From assembly GCA_014055495.1 (NCBI GenBank), contig WIAG01000021.1, positions 1 to 59,006 of the forward strand: DNA of 59,006 nt, given 5' to 3'. This DNA is from Nitrospira sp. CR1.2 (GTDB lineage: Bacteria > Nitrospirota > Nitrospiria > Nitrospirales > Nitrospiraceae). The position numbers and the translations under genes were made by a program. The notes under the pieces were generated by a model. The model was not told the DNA's origin and did not search any database. It worked only from the letters and a program-made list of their open reading frames with translations. Positions 54,547 through 59,006 of the stretch are shown piece after piece (the stretch's first letter is position 1; each line of letters starts with the position of its first letter).

Positions 54547-56073
54547 TTACTCAAGGGAGGGACTATCAAGAGGAGGGAGGAGTCCCGCATCGCGCAGACA
54601 GTCGTCGGCCCAAGTGCGAATATCGTGTGCCGCCAGATAGGTCCGCATGCGATGCATGCGTTCCCGTCGCTCCTGCCGCGGCATTTCCAGTGCCTGGCGA
54701 ATCGAGTCGGCCACACCCTCCGGGTCGTAGGGGTTGATGACCAAGGCGTCGGTCAGTTCTTCTGCTGCGCCGGCCATGTGGCTCACCAGTAACACGCCCT
54801 TCTCATCCACCTGGCTGGCGACATATTCCTTCGCCACCAGGTTCATGCCGTCGTAGACGGAACTGACGAGCGCCAGGTCCGCCATCCGGTAGTAGGCCGC
54901 CAGGGTGTCCATGCCGATCCGCCCTTCGCGGAACTCGATCGGCCGCCAGCGCGAGGCGAGCGAACTGCCGGGGTTGGAGACACTGCTGTAGCGCATGTTG
55001 ATGTCGTTCACCGTCTCGCGGATCAGTTCACGATAACGTCGATAGGCTTCCACGTCTCCTCGGGTCGGCACCGCGATTTGAATAAAGGTGAACCGTCCCC
55101 GGTAGTGCGGGAACTGGTGAAAGAAGGCATCGATGGCCCACAAGCGTTTGAGCAATCCCTTTGTATAGTCGAGACGGTCGACGCCGAGCCCGATGCGCAC
55201 ATCCGGTTGAAAGACGTGAAGGTTGCGCAGGGCATCCATTGAACGGGTGACCTGAGGGGATTGGGCTCGCTCCGCCCACGTTTCAAAGCCGATGCTGATC
55301 GGTCGGGACACGGCCTTGGTCGCATGGCCCTTGTAGTCAAGACGGTGGTCGTCCGCGTGAAGGTCTGCACCCAGGAACTCTTTCGCACATTCGACAAAGC
55401 AATGGAGAAAATTTTGCGTCTGGAACATCAGCAGATCGCAGGTAAGCAGGGATTCCAACACTTCGCGTCGCTCCGGCAAAATGCGAAAGGCATCCGGGCC
55501 CGGCCAGGGGATATGCCAGAACATTGCCACCGGCTGTTTCGGCAGCGATGCTTTCACCATACCCGGGAGCAGCGCCAGGTGAAAATCGTGCACCCAGACG
55601 AACCCGGGTTTCGTCTGGAGTTCGCCCAACACCACTTCGGCGAAGCGGGCATTCATGGCCTGGTAGGCGTGCCAATAGGCTTTGCGGTAGTCGACGCGAT
55701 CCAAGGTCAAGTGGCACAGGGGCCACAGCACCTGGTTTGCATAACCGTGATACCCGCCTTTGATCTCGCCCGGTTCCAGCCAGACGCGGCGCAGACGGTA
55801 GGTCGGCGCGTCCGGCGGGACTTCAACGGTCATATCCTGACCCACCACGTCGCGGTCGGCTTTGCCGCTGCCCCAGGCAATCCAGGTCCCGCCGAGGCGG
55901 CGCATCATGGGGTCGAGCGCGGAAACCAGCCCTCCGGAAGTCCGTTCCCAGATGAGATGGTTTTTGATCAGACGGTGTTCGTAGGGCTCACGATTCGAGA
56001 CGAGGATGAGGCGTGCAAGGGAGAGGTCGCTTTCGCGCTGTGCCGCTTCGAGAGGAGCGTGAGACGTGTTCAT
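54547..56073 (-). CDS. otsA: Trehalose-6-phosphate synthase
   Basis: A 508-residue GT20 glycosyltransferase. ARLILVSNREPYEH and TSGGLVSALDPMMRRLGGTW form the N-terminal loop, VWVHDFHLALLPGMVK and FWHIPWPGPDAFRILP the acceptor side, and RIGLGVDRLDYTKGLLKRLW plus YDGMNLVAKEYVASQ the nucleotide-sugar site. It makes trehalose-6-phosphate from UDP-glucose and glucose-6-phosphate for osmotic and desiccation stress. A glucosylglycerol-phosphate synthase cannot be excluded. No phosphatase gene is adjacent. GAGGGTGG precedes the ATG. Confidence 0.92.
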   Translation of the reverse strand: MNTSHAPLEAAQRESDLSLARLILVSNREPYEHRLIKNHLIWERTSGGLVSALDPMMRRLGGTWIAWGSGKADRDVVGQDMTVEVPPDAPTYRLRRVWLEPGEIKGGYHGYANQVLWPLCHLTLDRVDYRKAYWHAYQAMNARFAEVVLGELQTKPGFVWVHDFHLALLPGMVKASLPKQPVAMFWHIPWPGPDAFRILPERREVLESLLTCDLLMFQTQNFLHCFVECAKEFLGADLHADDHRLDYKGHATKAVSRPISIGFETWAERAQSPQVTRSMDALRNLHVFQPDVRIGLGVDRLDYTKGLLKRLWAIDAFFHQFPHYRGRFTFIQIAVPTRGDVEAYRRYRELIRETVNDINMRYSSVSNPGSSLASRWRPIEFREGRIGMDTLAAYYRMADLALVSSVYDGMNLVAKEYVASQVDEKGVLLVSHMAGAAEELTDALVINPYDPEGVADSIRQALEMPRQERRERMHRMRTYLAAHDIRTWADDCLRDAGLLPPLDSPSLE

Positions 56074-56179
56074 GTGCCACCCTCATGTTCCCTGTGAGCT
56101 GGTATCAGCTGCGTCCTGACCATGGATTGAAAATAGGAGCCTTTCGCCCTCGTGTCAAGCGGCGAGGTGCCGGGAGCCC

Positions 56180-57346
56180 TCAGCCATTCGCTCTCTTCTT
56201 GCGGAGGCTGCCGGCCACCATGCGGAACTCGAAGAGACGGCATTCGATGGCGCCGTTGAAGAGGGGAATGCGCCGGGAAGGGGCCAGCCGCAGCTGCCCG
56301 GGAAGTTTCATGTCGGCGGTAAAAATCTGGACGGTCCAGTTGCAAAAATGTTGTTTCAGATGATCGCCGAATTGCGGATAGTAGGCCTTGAGCGATTCAC
56401 TCTCCCCCATGCGGTGGCCATAGGGCGGGTTGGTGACCAGCAGGCCCGTATCGGCCGGCGCGGGGAGTTGCCGTGCATCGCCTTCCCGTAACGTCACGAG
56501 CTCGCTGCATCCGGCGATGGTCAAATTGGCTCCGATCGACGTCAGTGCCTGGGAGCTCACGTCGGCCGCATGGATCAGACCGGACGCGCCCGGCCTTTCA
56601 GCCGCCTTCAGTTCGGCGCGCAGCTGATCGGCCGTGCGGGGGTCATAGGACAACAGTTTCTCGAAGGCGAACCGGCGACCGATGCCGGGGGCGACCCGAC
56701 GAGCCATTAACGCGGCTTCTACCACGAAGGTTCCGCTCCCGCACATGGGATCGTAGAGCAGGGTGTCCGGCGTCCATTTGGACAGCCGCAAGATTCCGGC
56801 TGCGAGATTTTCCCGAATCGGCGCCTCGCCGGCAGACTTCCGCCAGCCTCGCTTGAACAGCGGCTCGCCGGAGGTGTCCAGGTAGAAGGTGCACTGGGTA
56901 CTGTCTAAGTACACGGCGATCAGCATGTCCGGGGCATGGGTATCTACCGACGGGCGTCTGCCCCGGGCGTACTGAAACCGGTCACACACCGCGTCCTTCA
57001 CACGTAAGGTCACGAAGTCCAGACTCGTGAGCGGGCAACGGTGCGCGCTGACTTTCACCTTGATTCGCTGCTGCGGTGTGAACCAGTCCTGCCAGCGAAT
57101 GGCGTGGGCCGCATCATACACATCGTGTTCGTCGCGATAACTGCATTCTGCGATGCGTAGGAGCACACGGCTGGCAATGCGGCTTTCGAGGTTCACGCGG
57201 TAGCAGAGGGTGAGGGGGCCGGCAAAGGCCACACCGCCTGCGGTCGGCTTGACGTCGGCTGCGCCCAGGTCCGTCAGCTCCTGGGCCAGGACCGGTTCAA
57301 GGCCGCGGGGGCAGGGTGTAAAAAAAGCGTGAAGTGTGTTATCCAT
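56180..57346 (-). CDS. THUMP-domain RNA methyltransferase
   Basis: A 388-residue protein. FTTPCP-like FFTPCPRGLEPVLAQELTDL begins the THUMP RNA-binding region, and the class I methyltransferase domain has DPMCGSGTFVVEAALMARRV and the catalytic NPPYGHRMGE. This architecture matches RlmL-N/YpsC-type guanosine N2-methyltransferases acting on 23S rRNA or tRNA. ATG 57346 opens MDNTLHAFFTPC. Its start lies 34 bases from the divergent Nudix start, so their promoters must overlap coding sequence. Confidence 0.87.
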   Translation of the reverse strand: MDNTLHAFFTPCPRGLEPVLAQELTDLGAADVKPTAGGVAFAGPLTLCYRVNLESRIASRVLLRIAECSYRDEHDVYDAAHAIRWQDWFTPQQRIKVKVSAHRCPLTSLDFVTLRVKDAVCDRFQYARGRRPSVDTHAPDMLIAVYLDSTQCTFYLDTSGEPLFKRGWRKSAGEAPIRENLAAGILRLSKWTPDTLLYDPMCGSGTFVVEAALMARRVAPGIGRRFAFEKLLSYDPRTADQLRAELKAAERPGASGLIHAADVSSQALTSIGANLTIAGCSELVTLREGDARQLPAPADTGLLVTNPPYGHRMGESESLKAYYPQFGDHLKQHFCNWTVQIFTADMKLPGQLRLAPSRRIPLFNGAIECRLFEFRMVAGSLRKKRANG

Positions 57347-57380
57347 TTCTGGCGTTCCGTCGTCCGAATCGAGGGGTTGC

Positions 57381-57923
57381 ATGAAGTTTTGTAGTGAATG
57401 CGGGGCCGGCCTGTCGACACGAATTCCTCCGGGCGATAATCTGCCGCGGTTCGTCTGCGATACCTGCCAGGTCGTTCATTACGTCAATCCGAAACTCGTC
57501 GCCGGCTGTATTCCAGAATGGGAAGACAAGATCCTGCTCTGTCGCCGGGCAATCGAACCCCGCATCGGGCACTGGACCTTTCCCGCCGGCTTCATGGAAG
57601 TCGGAGAGAGCACCGAACAGGCGGCGATCCGCGAGACGTTCGAGGAAGCCCATGCCGACGTGGAAATCACGTCTCTGTATGCCGTGCTGAGCCTGCCCCG
57701 CATCAGCCAGGTGCACATGATATTTCGGGGTGTCCTGCATAAACCGGAGTTTAAACCCGGTACGGAAAGCTTGGATGTACGGCTGTTCGCGTTGGATGCG
57801 ATTCCCTGGGACGACCTGGCCTTTCCCGTCATCCACGAGGCCCTCGAACGCTACGTGGCGGACGTAGCCCGCGGCGCCTTCTCCATGCATTTCGGCAGTG
57901 TCTTTCCCCGGATGAAATCGTAA
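57381..57923 (+). CDS. Zinc-ribbon Nudix hydrolase
   Basis: A 180-residue protein. The N-terminal zinc ribbon is MKFCSECGAGLSTRIP and FVCDTCQVVHYVNPK. The Nudix box reads GFMEVGESTEQAAIRETFEE followed by A-H, so the second-last Gly of the usual GX5EX7REUXEEXGU pattern is His. Proteins with this layout are NADH- or FAD-type pyrophosphohydrolases. ATG 57381 follows GAGGGG and adds the first Cys of the ribbon. Cytoplasmic. Confidence 0.88.
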   Translation: MKFCSECGAGLSTRIPPGDNLPRFVCDTCQVVHYVNPKLVAGCIPEWEDKILLCRRAIEPRIGHWTFPAGFMEVGESTEQAAIRETFEEAHADVEITSLYAVLSLPRISQVHMIFRGVLHKPEFKPGTESLDVRLFALDAIPWDDLAFPVIHEALERYVADVARGAFSMHFGSVFPRMKS

Positions 57924-57932
57924 CCCGCATTC

Positions 57933-58011
57933 GTGAAGCGTGAATCGTGAAGCGTATCTCGCAAATTAAGAATAGTCTTTCACGAACGACGAGATACGAA
58001 CGACGCTTCAC
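57933..58011. repeat. Intergenic palindromic repeat
   Basis: GTGAAGCG occurs at 57933 and 57947, and GTGAAGCGTATCTCG (57947-57961) pairs with CGAGATAC (57990-57997) and ACGCTTCAC (58003-58011) with a five-base bulge. The right arm resembles 46169-46190, so it is a dispersed element that may also terminate the convergent transcripts. Confidence 0.6.
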
Positions 58012-58016
58012 AGGTC

Positions 58017-58322
58017 TTAATTGCTGCTGGGCATGATGAGCCCTAATTCCTCCGCCGGCGGATGCACGAAGGTGAATCCTTTGTCCTTCTGAAAGTCCAC
58101 GGTCATTCCGTTTGTGCGGTGCACGCTCGCCCGATCCAGCGCCACGGTGAGGCCTTCAATGTGCTGCACCTCATCCTCTTCCTGCGCTGCAGGTTCCAGG
58201 GTGATCGAGAGGGACAGGCGTTGCGCATCCACGTCGCGTAACGCAATCCGTACGACCGGATCGTCCGGATGTTCCTCGATCAACTTGCGCAATCGTTCGA
58301 TGGCGGTCCAGGTGAGATTCAT
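58017..58322 (-). CDS. Cysteine-less IscA/HesB-like protein
   Basis: A 101-residue protein with the A-type iron-sulfur carrier layout: LTWTAIERLRKLIEEHPDDP, VRIALRDVDAQRLSLSITLE, then a hydrophobic strand, GMTVDFQKDKGFTFVHPPAE at the usual D-y-x-x-x-x-GF-x-F-x-NP position, and a C-terminus where C-x-C would be. None of the three cluster-binding Cys of IscA is present. It may have become a structural or regulatory protein. It lies five bases downstream of the toxin gene and is probably in its operon. Confidence 0.7.
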   Translation of the reverse strand: MNLTWTAIERLRKLIEEHPDDPVVRIALRDVDAQRLSLSITLEPAAQEEDEVQHIEGLTVALDRASVHRTNGMTVDFQKDKGFTFVHPPAEELGLIMPSSN

Positions 58323-58327
58323 CGTGG

Positions 58328-58603
58328 TCAGGCTGGTCTGGCCCGCTGCGTCGACGCTGCGTGCTGGATGTGGTGAATGTCTACAAGTTGTTCGGTCCGG
58401 TCGATCGAATAGAAAATCCGCCAGTCGCCCACCGCATATTTATGGATCCCGGGCAGGTCGGCAGCGACCGGCTCATGGCGCAGATTATCCACGTTGGAAG
58501 CCAGCCATTTCGTCTTGTCGAACAGACGTTGAGCCATGGCAGGATCCGCCACCCGCAGGTCGGTGATCACATCGGGCCGAAAGGCGAGGCGGTACCAGGG
58601 CAT
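58328..58603 (-). CDS. RelE/ParE-type toxin
   Basis: A 91-residue protein starting MPWYRLAFRPDVITDLRVAD, with LPGIHKYAVGDWRIFYSIDR and LVDIHHIQHA. The L-x-G-x-x-KY-x-V-G-D-w-R-I-x-Y order is the RelE/ParE toxin fold. RelE members cut mRNA on the ribosome and ParE members poison gyrase; which applies is not clear. ATG 58603 is one base past the upstream antitoxin stop. A longer start at 58642 would overlap that gene by 38 bases. Confidence 0.85.
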   Translation of the reverse strand: MPWYRLAFRPDVITDLRVADPAMAQRLFDKTKWLASNVDNLRHEPVAADLPGIHKYAVGDWRIFYSIDRTEQLVDIHHIQHAASTQRARPA

Positions 58604-58604
58604 C

Positions 58605-58823
58605 TCACCACCGCAGGCCGAGCTGGTCGGCCACTTTGTCACCGGTGATGCGTTCCGTCGAAGCCAGGGATTGCTTCAGGCGATCACGAACCGACTCGCC
58701 GAGGGGTGCGCCGAGATCCGGGTCACCCAGCAAGGTGCGCAGGCGGTCATCGACCAGGCCCTGCACCAAGTCCTTCAATTGTGCCAATGTGAGCTGGGAT
58801 AGGTTTGTCGACTGTTCGGCCAT
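58605..58823 (-). CDS. Antitoxin partner of the RelE/ParE-type toxin
   Basis: A 72-residue helical protein (MAEQSTNLSQLTLAQLKDLV, then RTLLGDPDLGAPLGESVRDR). The length, charge and place directly before the toxin with a one-base gap (TGAGATG) identify it as the antitoxin. No DNA-binding domain is clearly visible at the N-terminus, so operon control may need the toxin or another protein. The final third (LKQSLASTERITGDKVADQL) probably wraps the toxin. Confidence 0.72.
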   Translation of the reverse strand: MAEQSTNLSQLTLAQLKDLVQGLVDDRLRTLLGDPDLGAPLGESVRDRLKQSLASTERITGDKVADQLGLRW

Positions 58824-59006
58824 GGACTCCTCTCAGCGTGCAAAAGCATACGGGGCCGCTGTCAGGAATTGCAAGACAGCGTATTGCGCCGTGTAAAATC
58901 TTACTCTGGGACAGATCGTTGCGCCATTTGTAAATCTTACCCTCCAGCCCTGCATGGTGCGGGGCCGAAGGAGGGTGCGGATGGAGGCACGTGGCATGGC
59001 GCGACG
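58824..59006. other. Intergenic end of window
   Basis: Two similar blocks, TGTAAAATCTTACTCT (about 58894) and TGTAAATCTTACCCTC (about 58929), lie 35 bases apart. They could be a regulatory pair or a remnant of a mobile element. No gene is seen to the window edge. Confidence 0.4.

Overview
This 59 kb window is bacterial chromosome, GC-rich and gene-dense. The proteins look like those of the nitrite-oxidising genus Nitrospira (phylum Nitrospirota): a full-length cobalamin-dependent MetH, a RuBisCO-like protein, B12-binding radical SAM and HD-GYP proteins, and many small proteins I only associate with that group. This placement is an inference from protein resemblance; there is no rRNA or other phylogenetic marker in the window.

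Layout. (1) 1-2.8 kb is an accessory zone. It has a cluster of palindromic repeats, three small orphan genes (one frameshifted), attC-like sites that suggest an integron-type cassette array, and a BrnT/BrnA toxin-antitoxin pair. (2) 2.8-24.1 kb is mostly core: universal stress protein, DUF3386/DUF5069, a ClpS-like adaptor, HemW in an operon of small unknowns, an FmdB-type zinc ribbon, response regulators, a SUMF1 protein with a PqqC/CADD-like enzyme, MetH, an HD-GYP response regulator, RNase PH and RdgB, ending in tRNA-Pro. (3) 24.3-32.7 kb is an island in the 3' end of tRNA-Arg(TCT). It carries a tyrosine integrase reading into the tRNA, an Xis-like HTH protein, a Rep-like protein, Cys-rich proteins, a large hairpin, a DUF4062 protein and an Abi-alpha protein. 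The tRNA 3' end recurs at 29.5 kb and 30.65 kb, with a deleted scar near 32.7 kb, and TCCCGGTT-type repeats lie near three of these sites. The picture is tandem accretion of plasmid-like integrative elements with defence-type cargo. (4) 32.7-59 kb is core again: a DUF748 envelope protein, pentapeptide protein, 1-Cys peroxiredoxin, a large B12-binding radical SAM protein, a degenerate HD-GYP protein, a RuBisCO-like protein, a secreted cyclase, an outer-membrane barrel, a ClpX with an enlarged zinc domain, tiny membrane proteins, MsrB, Lon, a 12-repeat lipoprotein next to OtsA, an RNA methyltransferase, a Nudix hydrolase, and a toxin-antitoxin operon ending in a cysteine-less IscA-like protein.

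Functional threads. Protein quality control is represented by ClpS-like, ClpX-like and Lon proteins, and oxidative defence by the peroxiredoxin, MsrB and a DsbA-like protein. Stress and signalling genes include Usp, two HD-GYP proteins, stand-alone response regulators and OtsA. The most unusual material is the tRNA-Arg island and several core-like proteins whose signature residues have changed (ClpS-like, ClpX-like, HD-GYP, RuBisCO-like, IscA-like).
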